From: DASSUW01 sp036257565 | GTDB lineage: Bacteria; Actinomycetota; Thermoleophilia; Solirubrobacterales; Solirubrobacteraceae | Direction: 5' to 3' | Length of the DNA stretch: 32,673 bases | Assembly (NCBI GenBank): GCA_036257565.1 | Contig: DATAFH010000036.1 | Span: 1 to 32,673, forward strand | Shown here: positions 7,038 to 14,852 of the stretch, in pieces | Layout of the letters: each line of letters starts with the position of its first letter | Position numbering within the stretch: position 1 is the stretch's first letter | Notes under the pieces: generated by a model | What the model was told of the DNA's origin: nothing | Database searches by the model: none | Seen by the model: only the letters and a program-made list of their open reading frames with translations | Position numbers and translations under genes: made by a program

Positions 7038-8303
7038 ATGACCGCGCCGCACGATACCCGCGTGGTGGTGCCCCGCTGGGTGCAGCTCGTTATGCTGCCG
7101 CTCGCGATCCTGGGGCTGTGGGCGGTCCTGCGTGCGGCCGGGGCCGTCGTCCTGCTCTTCATCATCGGCGCGATCGTCGCGCTGCTGCTCAACCCGTTCG
7201 TGTCGCTGCTGCGGCGGGCCGGGGCTCCGCGCGGGTTCGCGGTGCTGGTCGTGATGCTCGGCGTCGTCTGTGCGGTCACCGGCATCGGCTTCCTGCTCGC
7301 CAACCCGGTCGCCGACCAGGTCAGCGCATTCCGCGACAACGTGCCCGAGTTCGTCGACGACGCGAACACCACGCTCGCCGACGTCCAGACGTGGCTCGAC
7401 GACAACGGCATCAACGTCCAGATCGCCGACGAGGGCCAGACCGCGCTCGGCACGCTGGGGCAGAACCTGTCGGAAGGGTCCGGCGAGCTGGTGAGCTTCA
7501 CCCAGGACGCGCTGCGGACGCTCGTGGAAGCCTCGCTGGCGCTGATCCTGATCGTCGTGATCAGCGTCTACATGCTGCTCTACGGGGAACGGATCGGCGC
7601 CGCCGTGCGGTCGGTCATGCCGCCCGGCGACGGCACGCCGGAGGACGACTACCCGACGCGGATCCAGCGCGCCGTCTTCGGCTACGTCCGCGGCCAGCTG
7701 CTGTTCTCGCTGATCATGGGCACGAGCGCCGGCGTGCTGTTGTGGGTCATGGGCTCGCTCGGCATCTTCCCGGATGGTAAGACGTACGCGATCTTCTTCG
7801 GCGCCTGGTACGGGTTCGCCGAGCTCATCCCGTACATCGGCCCCGCGATCGGCGCGGCGCCGCCCGTGCTCATCGCCCTGTTCAGCGGCGAGCCGCTCGA
7901 CGCGCTGTGGCTGACGATCGCGTTCACCGCCCTGCAGCAGATCGAGGGCCACATCGTGGCGCCGACGGTGTTCTCGCAGGCGCTGCGCATCAACCCGCTT
8001 CTGGTCATCTTCGCGCTGCTGCTGGGCGGGCAGATCTACGGCCTCATCGGCGCGTTCATCGCGTTGCCGCTGGCGGCGATCGTGCGCGAGAGCGTCGTCT
8101 ACTTCCGCCGCCACCTGGTGTTCGAGCGGTGGGACCTCCCCTCGGCCGTCGACCCCGTTCCGGACGCCCCGCCGGCGCCCTCGCGGCGTTGTCCCGAGTG
8201 CGGCGCCCCGCGCCGCGAGGGCGTCACCACCTGCCCGTCATGCGGCACCGAGCTGGGCGACGCGGACGACGCCGCCGCGGCCGCCTCGACGGCGCCCGGC
8301 TAG
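7038..8303 (+). CDS. AI-2E family transporter with C-terminal zinc ribbon
   Basis: This 421-residue integral membrane protein belongs to the AI-2E/PerM exporter-like family. The N-terminal segments (about 13-95) form the first hydrophobic helices. A soluble helical region follows (about 96-155, QVSAFRDNVPEFVDDANTTL). The family core is recognisable in VISVYMLLYGERI, LLFSLIMGTSAGVLLWVMG, FAELIPYIGPAIGAAPPVLI, LQQIEGHIVAPTVFSQAL and LLVIFALLLGGQIYGLIGAF. Family members carry out metabolite export or Na+/H+ antiport, and many have no known substrate. Unusually, the cytoplasmic C-terminus adds a CPEC...CPSC zinc ribbon (C385, C388, C399, C402). The start at 7038 follows the divergent ymdB start closely. 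The stop TAG directly abuts the ABC ATPase ATG. Confidence 0.9.
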   Translation: MTAPHDTRVVVPRWVQLVMLPLAILGLWAVLRAAGAVVLLFIIGAIVALLLNPFVSLLRRAGAPRGFAVLVVMLGVVCAVTGIGFLLANPVADQVSAFRDNVPEFVDDANTTLADVQTWLDDNGINVQIADEGQTALGTLGQNLSEGSGELVSFTQDALRTLVEASLALILIVVISVYMLLYGERIGAAVRSVMPPGDGTPEDDYPTRIQRAVFGYVRGQLLFSLIMGTSAGVLLWVMGSLGIFPDGKTYAIFFGAWYGFAELIPYIGPAIGAAPPVLIALFSGEPLDALWLTIAFTALQQIEGHIVAPTVFSQALRINPLLVIFALLLGGQIYGLIGAFIALPLAAIVRESVVYFRRHLVFERWDLPSAVDPVPDAPPAPSRRCPECGAPRREGVTTCPSCGTELGDADDAAAAASTAPG

Positions 8304-8990
8304 ATGCGAGCAGAGGCGCTCGTCAAGCGCTACGGCACGAGGGAGGCGCTGCGCAGCGTGTCCTTCGACGTCGCCGCCGGCGAGAAGGTGGCGGTGATCG
8401 GGCCGAACGGCGCCGGGAAGACCACCCTGCTGCAGATCCTCGCCGGCGCGCTCGAGCCCACCTCGGGCACCGTGTCGCTCGACGCGGGCGACGTCGGCTG
8501 GGTTCCCCAGCACCCGGCGCTGTACGGCAAGCTCTCGGTGGCCGAGAACCTGCGGCTGTTCGCTCGGTTGGAGCGCGTGCCCGACGTCGAGCGGACGGTC
8601 GAGCGCATGCTCGAGCAGACCGACCTGCGCGGACGCGCGGGCGACGAGGTGAGCCGGCTGTCGGGCGGCAACCGGCAGCGCGTGAACATCGCGCTCGGGC
8701 TGTTGGCCGAGCCGGCGGTGCTGCTCCTCGACGAGCCTTCGGCATCGCTCGACCCGCGCCAGCGCGACCGACTGTGGCAGTTCCTCTCGGCGCTCGGCAC
8801 CACAGTGCTCTTCTCCACGCACGACGTGGGGGAGGCCGAGCGGCACGCCGACCGCCTGCTCGTGCTGGCCGACGGCGAGCTCCTGTTCACCGGCACGCCC
8901 GCCGAGCTCGAGACCGCCACGGGCGCCGCCGCGGCCGCGCCCGACTTCGAAACGGCCTTCGTCCGCTTCCTCCACGACCGCGGGCATTGA
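8304..8990 (+). CDS. ABC transporter ATP-binding protein
   Basis: This 228-residue ATPase carries the full set of ABC motifs: Walker A GPNGAGKTT (33-41), the Q-loop in VGWVPQHPALYG, signature LSGGNRQRV, Walker B with D-loop VLLLDEPSASLDPRQRD and the H-loop STHDVGEAERHAD. It is the size of a single-domain nucleotide-binding subunit and resembles CcmA/NatA/DrrA-type exporters. It starts immediately after the AI-2E gene stop and overlaps the downstream permease by one base, forming a two-gene ABC-2 exporter. The substrate is unknown. Location just upstream of hemB invites a link to heme or cytochrome assembly, but the sequence itself does not show one. Confidence 0.92.
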   Translation: MRAEALVKRYGTREALRSVSFDVAAGEKVAVIGPNGAGKTTLLQILAGALEPTSGTVSLDAGDVGWVPQHPALYGKLSVAENLRLFARLERVPDVERTVERMLEQTDLRGRAGDEVSRLSGGNRQRVNIALGLLAEPAVLLLDEPSASLDPRQRDRLWQFLSALGTTVLFSTHDVGEAERHADRLLVLADGELLFTGTPAELETATGAAAAAPDFETAFVRFLHDRGH

Positions 8991-10342
8991 TGCGCTGGCT
9001 GCTGCTCAAGGACCTGCAGATCCTGCGCCGCTCGCCGCTGCTGGTGGTGCTGCTCGTGATCTACCCGATCGTCATCGCGGTGCTGTTCGGGCTCGCGCTC
9101 TCCGGCGGGCCCGAGAAGCCGCGCGTGGCGTTCGCCAACCTGGTGCCGCCCGGTGAGAGCGAGTTCTCGGTCGGCGGGCGCACGCTGGACGCTGCCGACT
9201 ACGCCGGGCGGCTGTTCGACTCGATCGACCCGATCCGTGTCTCCTCGCGCGAGGAGGCGATCGAGAAGGTCCGTACCGGCGAGGCGCTCGGCGCGCTCGT
9301 GCTGCCCGAGAACGCGACCGAGCGGCTGCGCGCGACGCTCGGGCTGGGCGGCGGCGACGCACCCACCGTCGAGGTCTACTACAACGCCGAGGACCCCGTG
9401 AAGCGGCGGTTCGTCGAGGCCACGATCGAGGCCCGGCTCGCGGAGGCCAACGACGCGCTGTCCGACGCGGTGCTCCGCGAGGCCGCCCGCTACATCGACG
9501 TGATCGTGCGCGGCGGGAACGTCGACCTGCCGCTGGTGGGAGCGATCGAGATCCTCGGGCTCCAGCGCTCGCGCGCGATCGTCGACAGCGTGGCCGCCGG
9601 GCAGCCGCGTGACTCGCCCGAGCGGGTGGCGCTGGAGCAGGTCTCGCGGTTCGCGCGGCTGGCCGGCGACAACCTGGACGTCTCGCGGCCGATCCTGGCG
9701 TCGATCGGCTCGCCGGTGAAGGTCGAGCAGACCGTCGTCAACGGGAGTCGCACGCCGCTCGACGCATTCGCTGTCGCGGTGGTCGTCGCCGTGTCGCTGA
9801 TGCTCCTGACGCTGCTGCTGGCCGCCGGCCTGCTGGCGCTCGAGCGCGAGGACCAGACGTTCGCTCGCCTGGTGCGGAGACTCGTCTCGCGCAGCTCGCT
9901 GCTGGCGGAGAAGGTGGTGCTGAGCGCGCTCTGTGCGCTGGTGGTCACGCTGCTGATGCTGTTCGGGTTGGCCGCGTTCGTGGGGCTCGACTGGAGCCGC
10001 GTGCCCGCCTGGCTCGCCGCGCTGCTGGGCGGCGCACTCGGGTTCGCGGCCATGGGCGTGGCGATCGGCGGCCTGGCCCGCGAGGTGCGCGCCGCCTCGC
10101 TGCTCGCCTTCCTGCTCGCGCTGCCGATCGTCTTCCTCGGCCTCGTGCCCTCGGGCAGCATCGACCCCGCGCTGTTCGACGTCGTGAACGTCGTCTCGGG
10201 CCTGTTCCCGTTCAAGCCGACGCTGCGGGCGCTCGACGGCGCCATCAACGGCGGGGAGCTGCTGCTGCCCATCCTGCACCTGCTGGCGCTGGCTGCGGTG
10301 TTCTTCGTCATCGCTCGCGTCGCGGTGCGGAGGCTCGCCTAG
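8990..10342 (+). CDS. ABC-2 type transporter permease
   Basis: This 450-residue permease partners the preceding ATPase (tgATG overlap). Topology is typical of the longer ABC-2 (YhgE/DrrB-like) exporters. One N-terminal membrane helix (about 14-36, SPLLVVLLVIYPIVIAVLFG) is followed by a large outer domain (about 40-255) that includes VEVYYNAEDPVKRRFVEATI. Five hydrophobic segments form the C-terminal half, starting at AVAVVVAVSLMLLTLLLAAG, with a conserved amphipathic ERED segment between the second and third helices. It exports an unknown substrate, possibly a lipid, a drug or a peptide. The terminal TAG is the first half of the TAGACT -10 element of hemB, so hemB transcription starts right after this gene. 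Confidence 0.88.
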   Translation: MRWLLLKDLQILRRSPLLVVLLVIYPIVIAVLFGLALSGGPEKPRVAFANLVPPGESEFSVGGRTLDAADYAGRLFDSIDPIRVSSREEAIEKVRTGEALGALVLPENATERLRATLGLGGGDAPTVEVYYNAEDPVKRRFVEATIEARLAEANDALSDAVLREAARYIDVIVRGGNVDLPLVGAIEILGLQRSRAIVDSVAAGQPRDSPERVALEQVSRFARLAGDNLDVSRPILASIGSPVKVEQTVVNGSRTPLDAFAVAVVVAVSLMLLTLLLAAGLLALEREDQTFARLVRRLVSRSSLLAEKVVLSALCALVVTLLMLFGLAAFVGLDWSRVPAWLAALLGGALGFAAMGVAIGGLAREVRAASLLAFLLALPIVFLGLVPSGSIDPALFDVVNVVSGLFPFKPTLRALDGAINGGELLLPILHLLALAAVFFVIARVAVRRLA

Positions 10343-10345
10343 ACT
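10340..10345 (+). promoter_or_regulatory. TAGACT -10 of hemB overlapping the upstream stop codon
   Basis: The TAG of this hexamer is the permease stop codon. The box ends 7 bases before the hemB GTG, which predicts a leaderless hemB mRNA. No convincing -35 is present at 16-18 bases. Confidence 0.5.
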
Positions 10346-10352
10346 CGGGAGC

Positions 10353-11324
10353 GTGTTCCCGGCGACCCGACTCCGGCGGCTCCGCCGCACCGGCCTCCTG
10401 CGCGGCCTGGTGCGTGAGACCGAGCTGTCGGTCTCGCACCTGATCTCGCCGATGTTCGTGGTGGCGGGCGGTGCGCGGCGGACGCCGATCCCGTCGCTGC
10501 CCGGCGTCGACCACCTGTCGATCGATGGCGCCGTCGAGGAGGCGGGCATCGCGGCCGAGCTCGGGATCCCCGGCGTGCTGCTCTTCGGCCTCCCCGCGGA
10601 CAAGGACGAGCAGGGCTCGGGCGCATGGGACGAGGAGGGCGTCGTCCAGCTCGCCACGCGAGCGATCAAGGCCGCCCACCCCGACCTGCTCGTGTTCACG
10701 GACCTCTGCCTGTGCGAGTACACGAGCCACGGCCATTGCGGAGTGCTGCGCGCTGACGGCGTGGTCGACAACGACGCGACGCTCGACCTGCTCGCCCGCA
10801 CCGCCGTCGCCCAGGCCGAGGCCGGCGCCGACGCCGTGGCGCCGAGCGACATGATGGACGGCCGCGTGGGCGCCCTGCGCGCGGCGCTCGACGACCACGG
10901 ACTGGCCGAGACGCCGATCATCGCCTACAGCGCGAAGTTCGCCTCCGCGTTCTACGGGCCCTTCCGCGAGGCGGCCGGCTCGACTCCTCAGACCGGCGAT
11001 CGCCGTGGCTACCAGATGGACCCCGCGAACGCGCGCGAGGCGCTGCGCGAGGTGGCGCTCGACGTCGCCGAGGGGGCCGACGTGGTGATGGTCAAGCCCG
11101 CGCTCCCGTACCTCGACGTGATCCGGCGCGTTCGCGAGAGCACCGACCTGCCGGTCGCCGCGTACAACGTGAGCGGCGAGTACGCGATGGTCAAGGCGGC
11201 CGCCGCCCATGGCCTGCTCGACGAGCGCCCGGCGGTGCTCGAGGCCCTGACGGGCATCCGGCGCGCCGGAGCCGACATCGTGATCACCTACCACGCCAAG
11301 GACGTCGCGCGATGGCTTCAGTGA
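10353..11324 (+). CDS. hemB: Porphobilinogen synthase (delta-aminolevulinic acid dehydratase)
   Basis: This 323-residue enzyme condenses two 5-aminolevulinate molecules to porphobilinogen, the second committed step of tetrapyrrole synthesis in the cytoplasm. Both Schiff-base lysines are in place: K195 in AYSAKFASAFYGPFR and K248 in VVMVKPALPYLD. The metal site is the zinc-type cysteine triad C119, C121 and C129 (DLCLCEYTSHGHCG), not the Asp-rich Mg type. The signature PSDMMDGRV and the C-terminal YNVSGEYAM are present. GTG at 10353 is chosen because it aligns with family N-termini and sits 7 bases after TAGACT. The gene overlaps the siroheme-decarboxylase-like gene by 13 bases and opens the heme part of the respiratory cluster. 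Confidence 0.97.
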   Translation: MFPATRLRRLRRTGLLRGLVRETELSVSHLISPMFVVAGGARRTPIPSLPGVDHLSIDGAVEEAGIAAELGIPGVLLFGLPADKDEQGSGAWDEEGVVQLATRAIKAAHPDLLVFTDLCLCEYTSHGHCGVLRADGVVDNDATLDLLARTAVAQAEAGADAVAPSDMMDGRVGALRAALDDHGLAETPIIAYSAKFASAFYGPFREAAGSTPQTGDRRGYQMDPANAREALREVALDVAEGADVVMVKPALPYLDVIRRVRESTDLPVAAYNVSGEYAMVKAAAAHGLLDERPAVLEALTGIRRAGADIVITYHAKDVARWLQ

Positions 11325-12376
11325 AGGTGCGCTCCCGCCGGGACGGGGCGGCGATCCCGCTCGACGAGGCGGACAAGAAGCTCCTCAACCTGATGCAGGG
11401 CTCGTTCGCGCTCACGCAGCGGCCGTTCGCGCACGTGGCCGGGCTGGCGGACCTGCCCGAGGACGAGGTGCTGGCCCGTGTCTCGCGCCTGCTCGAGAAG
11501 CGGATCATCCGCGAGATCACGCCGATCTTCGACACGCGGGCGCTGGGCTACCAGTCCATGCTCGTGGCCGCGAAGGTCGACCCCGAGGTCCCGCACCGCG
11601 CCGCCAAGGTCATCAACTCGCACCCCGGGGTCACGCACAACTACCTGCGCAACCACGACTTCAACCTGTGGTTCACGATCGCCGTCGAGCCGGGGTCGCG
11701 ACTCGGGCTGCAGGGGACGCTCGACGCGCTGCAGGCCGAGACCGGCGCGCACTCGATCCGCCAGCTCCCCACGCTCAAGCTCTTCAAGATCCGCATGGAC
11801 CTCGAGATGGAGGCCGGCACCGACGCCCTGGCGGCCGCCGGCCAGGCCGTCGAGCCGCGCGAGCTGGACCCGATCGAGCTCTCCGACGAGGACGTCGAGA
11901 CCATCCGCGCCACCCAGGGCCCGATGCCGGTCGTCCCCGAGCCGTACGCGCCGGCCGCCGAGCGGCTCGGCGTCTCGCAGGAGGACGTGCTGCGGCGCCT
12001 CGAGGCGCTGCAGGAGCGGGCCGGCCTGCGCCGTGTGGCCGCCATCCTCTTCCACCGCCGCGCCGGCTTCTCGGCCAACGGCATGGGCGTCTGGAAGGTG
12101 CCGGACGAGGACGTGCTCGAGACCGGCAAGCGCATGGCCGCGTTCCGCGGCGTGTCGCACTGCTACCAGCGGCCAACCTACGCCGACTGGCCGTACTCGG
12201 TGTTCACGATGGCCCACGGGCGCTCGAAGGAGGAGTGCGACGCGATCCTCGACTCGATCTCGGAGGCCACGGGGATCACCGAGCGCGCGACCCTGTACTC
12301 CTCGACGGAGTTCAAGAAGGTGCGGATGCTCTACTTCACCGACGCCTTCCGGCGCTGGGAAGAGGAGCGGGCCTGA
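11312..12376 (+). CDS. ahbAB: Fused AhbA-AhbB-like siroheme decarboxylase (two Lrp/AsnC-type domains)
   Basis: This 354-residue protein is made of two tandem Lrp/AsnC-like units. Each has an N-terminal winged-helix part (about 18-70 and 188-240) and a ferredoxin-like part. The diagnostic decarboxylase motifs are present: HNYLRNHDFNLWFT (109-122) in the first half and SHCYQRPTYADWPYSVF (282-298) in the second, the positions where AhbA and AhbB hold active-site His residues. In known systems AhbA and AhbB are separate proteins that form a heterodimer and convert siroheme to didecarboxysiroheme on the alternative heme route; NirDLGH do so for heme d1. Here both halves are one polypeptide between hemB and hemL, overlapping both. 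A heme-responsive regulator is the alternative reading. Confidence 0.85.
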   Translation: MASVKVRSRRDGAAIPLDEADKKLLNLMQGSFALTQRPFAHVAGLADLPEDEVLARVSRLLEKRIIREITPIFDTRALGYQSMLVAAKVDPEVPHRAAKVINSHPGVTHNYLRNHDFNLWFTIAVEPGSRLGLQGTLDALQAETGAHSIRQLPTLKLFKIRMDLEMEAGTDALAAAGQAVEPRELDPIELSDEDVETIRATQGPMPVVPEPYAPAAERLGVSQEDVLRRLEALQERAGLRRVAAILFHRRAGFSANGMGVWKVPDEDVLETGKRMAAFRGVSHCYQRPTYADWPYSVFTMAHGRSKEECDAILDSISEATGITERATLYSSTEFKKVRMLYFTDAFRRWEEERA

Positions 12377-13656
12377 CCACCTCGCTCTCCGACGTCCGCT
12401 CCGCCGAGCTCTACCGGCGCGCGGTGCACGTGATGCCCGGCGGGGTGAACTCGCCCGTGCGGGCGATGCGCGCGATCGGCCGCGACCCGATCTTCGTCGA
12501 GCGCGCCGAGGGCGCGGAGATCTTCGACGTCGACGGCAACACGTACGTCGACTTCGTCTGCTCGTGGGGTCCGCTGATCCACGGGCACGCCCATCCGGAC
12601 GTGCTCGCCGCCGTGGCCCGCGCGGCCGGACGGGGGACCACGTTCGGCGCGCCGACGGCCGGCGAGGTCGAGCTCGCCGAGCTGGTGTGCGCGCGGATGC
12701 CCGCTGTGGACATGCTGCGCATGACCTCCTCGGGGACCGAGGCGACGATGAGCGCGGTGCGGCTCGCGCGCGCGGCCACCGGCCGGGAGGCCCTGCTCAA
12801 GTTCGCGGGCGCCTACCACGGGCACGTGGACGGGCTGCTCGTGCAGGCCGGCTCCGGCCTCGCCACCCAGGGCATCCCGGCCTCGCCGGGCGTCCCGGCC
12901 GCGGCCGCGGCGCGGACCGTCGTGGTGCCGTGGAACGACGAGGCCGCGCTTCGCGCTGCCTTCGAGGAGCACGACCTGGCCGCCGCGCTGTGCGAGCCGT
13001 ATCCGGCGAACATGGGCCTCGTCCCGCCGGCGCCCGGCTTCCTCGAGCTGCTGCGCGAGCTGTGCACCGAGCACGGCGCGCTGCTCGTGTTCGACGAGGT
13101 GATCACGGGCTTCCGCATCGCACGCGGCGGCGCCCAGGAGCTGTGCGACGTGCTTCCCGACCTCACCGTCATGGGCAAGGTGCTGGGCGGCGGGCTGCCC
13201 GCCGCCGCGTACGGCGGCCGAGCCTCGCTCATGAACCTCGTCGCGCCGGCGGGTGACGTGTACCAGGCCGGCACGCTGAGCGGGAACCCGCTGGCCGTGG
13301 CCGCCGGCTGCGCCGCGCTCGAGCGCCTCGGCGAGGAGTCCTACCTCACGCTGTCCTCGATCACCGCCGAGCTGGCCGACGGGCTGCGCGGGGCGGCGGC
13401 CGGCCGGCCCGTCACCGTCGCTCACACCACCGGGCTGCTGACCGTCTTCTTCTCCGAGCGCGCGCCGACGAACTACGCCCAGGCGGCGGCCTGCGACATT
13501 GAGGCGTACGGCGCCTGGTGCCGGGCGCTGCTCGCGCGCGGCGTGTACCCACCGCCGTCGCAGTACGAGGCCTGGTTCCCGTCGCTCGCCCACACGAGCG
13601 AGCACGTGGCGCGGACCGTCGAGGCCGCCGCGGCGGCGTTCGGGGAGGCCTGGTGA
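12373..13656 (+). CDS. hemL: Glutamate-1-semialdehyde 2,1-aminomutase
   Basis: This 427-residue PLP enzyme converts glutamate-1-semialdehyde to 5-aminolevulinate (C5 pathway). Motifs include VMPGGVNSPVRA, SSGTEATMSAVRLAR, FDEVITGFR (240-248), the PLP lysine K269 in VMGKVLGGGLPAAAYGG and YQAGTLSGNPLA. The only start that keeps the conserved N-terminus (S-D-V-R-S-A-E-L-Y-R-R-A) is CTG at 12373. It overlaps the previous stop as CTGA and is preceded by a strong GAGGAG (12362-12367) at 5 bases. The next in-frame GTG (12423) would remove the conserved first helix, so I infer a rare CTG start. Coupled overlaps link it to the decarboxylase gene and to the downstream orphan. Confidence 0.93.
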   Translation: MTTSLSDVRSAELYRRAVHVMPGGVNSPVRAMRAIGRDPIFVERAEGAEIFDVDGNTYVDFVCSWGPLIHGHAHPDVLAAVARAAGRGTTFGAPTAGEVELAELVCARMPAVDMLRMTSSGTEATMSAVRLARAATGREALLKFAGAYHGHVDGLLVQAGSGLATQGIPASPGVPAAAAARTVVVPWNDEAALRAAFEEHDLAAALCEPYPANMGLVPPAPGFLELLRELCTEHGALLVFDEVITGFRIARGGAQELCDVLPDLTVMGKVLGGGLPAAAYGGRASLMNLVAPAGDVYQAGTLSGNPLAVAAGCAALERLGEESYLTLSSITAELADGLRGAAAGRPVTVAHTTGLLTVFFSERAPTNYAQAAACDIEAYGAWCRALLARGVYPPPSQYEAWFPSLAHTSEHVARTVEAAAAAFGEAW

Positions 13657-14123
13657 GCGCGCTCGACCGGCTGGCGGCCGAGGTCCGCGAGGGCGGCGGC
13701 CTGCTGGCCCGCGCCGTCTCCCCGGGCGACGACGACGGCACGCTGGGCGCGGTGGCCGCCGCGGGATCGCGAGCGGCCGGGAACGAGGACGACTACGCGC
13801 TGCTCGTCGAGGCCATCCACGAGGGCTACCGCCTGCACTACGGCGCGGGGCGCGTGGTGCGCTCCGACGACCCCGACCTCTGCCTCCTCGCCGGCGACCG
13901 CCTGTACGCGCTCGGCCTCGTGCGGCTGGCCGAGCTCGGCGACCTCGAGGCGGTGGCCGAGCTCGCCGATGTCATCTCCCTGGCCGCCCAGGCCCACGCC
14001 GAGGACGACCCCGAGCGGGCGCGCGCCGTGTGGGAAGCGGGCGTCCGCGCGGTCGGCGCGGGTCCGCCCCCGCACCACGAGGCGACCAAGGCCGCGTGGC
14101 GGGGCGCCGGGTCGGCGGACTGA
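13653..14123 (+). CDS. Conserved-looking orphan in the heme operon
   Basis: This 156-residue soluble, mostly helical protein starts with a GTG overlapping the hemL stop by four bases, so it is coupled to heme synthesis. I do not recognise a family. The first half contains LARAVSPGDDDGTLGAVAAA and a central IHEGYRLHYGAGRVV segment. The second half is rich in Leu/Ala helices (LLAGDRLYALGLVRLAELGD, VAELADVISLAAQAHAED) and ends in PPPHHEATKAAW. It has no signal peptide and no membrane segment, and one cysteine. The all-helical pattern slightly recalls prenyltransferase or TPR-like folds, but that is speculation. Position between hemL and the Rieske gene suggests a role in heme or bc-complex biogenesis. 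Confidence 0.75.
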   Translation: MSALDRLAAEVREGGGLLARAVSPGDDDGTLGAVAAAGSRAAGNEDDYALLVEAIHEGYRLHYGAGRVVRSDDPDLCLLAGDRLYALGLVRLAELGDLEAVAELADVISLAAQAHAEDDPERARAVWEAGVRAVGAGPPPHHEATKAAWRGAGSAD

Positions 14124-14149
14124 CCCGCCGCCCCCGACCTCCAGGTCGA

Positions 14150-14155
14150 TAATCT
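14150..14155 (+). promoter_or_regulatory. Putative -10 (TAATCT) for the bc-complex operon
   Basis: TAATCT, within GATAATCT, lies in the 43-base gap after the orphan and 11 bases before the qcrA GTG. It is the only AT-rich hexamer there and would give a leader of about four bases. Confidence 0.4.
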
Positions 14156-14166
14156 TCGGCTCGTCC

Positions 14167-14850
14167 GTGCCCCAGCGACGTCGCACACCGAAGTCCAAGT
14201 ACACGGCGGACCGGCTGATCCCGGGGTCGTTCGAAGGGGAGACCGTCACGCGGCGGCGGCTGATGGGGCTCGCCGCGGGGGTCGGCGGCGGCATCGCGGT
14301 CGCCACCTTCACGCTTCCCGCCCTCGGCTTCGCGGTCGGCTCGGCGCTCTTCGAGCGGCCCCCCGCCACCTGGGAGCCGGTCGGCGCGCCCGACGAGTTT
14401 CCAAACGACACCTACATCCCGAAGGTCATCACGTCCACCCAGGGCATCGGCGAGATCGGCAAGGCGACCGTCTACCTGCGGGCCTACAACCCGGACATCG
14501 ACGGGGAGAAGGACCCGGACATCCCGGGCGGCGGTGATTTCATCGCGGTCTCCACGCGCTGCATGCACCTCGGCTGCCCGGTCCGCTTCGTCGAGGCGTC
14601 CGCACGCTTCATCTGCCCGTGCCACGGCGGCGTCTACGACTTCACGGGCAGCGTCTCCGGCGGCCCGCCGGTACGCCCGCTCGACCGCTTCTACACGCGC
14701 GTGAACAACGGCGCCGTCGAGGTCGGGCCGCGGTACTCGGTGAACTCCGAGTTCACGCGCTTCCCGAGCTACCGCGATCCCGCCCAGCCGCTCGACGGCA
14801 TCGGCCAGTACCTCTACCCCGGGCGCTTCTCGACGCCCAAGCTGGACTAG
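14167..14850 (+). CDS. qcrA: Rieske iron-sulfur subunit of menaquinol:cytochrome c reductase
   Basis: This 227-residue Rieske protein carries the [2Fe-2S] ligands C132 and H134 (RCMHLGC) and C150 and H153 (CPCHGG). C137 and C152 are placed to form the usual disulfide. A twin-arginine-like TRRRLMG at 28-34 followed by one hydrophobic helix (about 35-60) fits Tat-dependent insertion as a signal anchor; tatA and tatC lie downstream in the same cluster. It transfers electrons from menaquinol to the cytochrome c part. GTG at 14167 was chosen because it follows a good -10 and excludes a long shadow extension that would run back through the orphan gene. Two bases separate it from qcrB. Confidence 0.95.
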   Translation: MPQRRRTPKSKYTADRLIPGSFEGETVTRRRLMGLAAGVGGGIAVATFTLPALGFAVGSALFERPPATWEPVGAPDEFPNDTYIPKVITSTQGIGEIGKATVYLRAYNPDIDGEKDPDIPGGGDFIAVSTRCMHLGCPVRFVEASARFICPCHGGVYDFTGSVSGGPPVRPLDRFYTRVNNGAVEVGPRYSVNSEFTRFPSYRDPAQPLDGIGQYLYPGRFSTPKLD

Positions 14851-14852
14851 CC

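Noticed and set aside
10308..11294. Minus-strand frames over hemB and other core genes
   Set aside because: They mirror well-identified genes and encode no recognisable motif; typical of antisense frames in GC-rich DNA.
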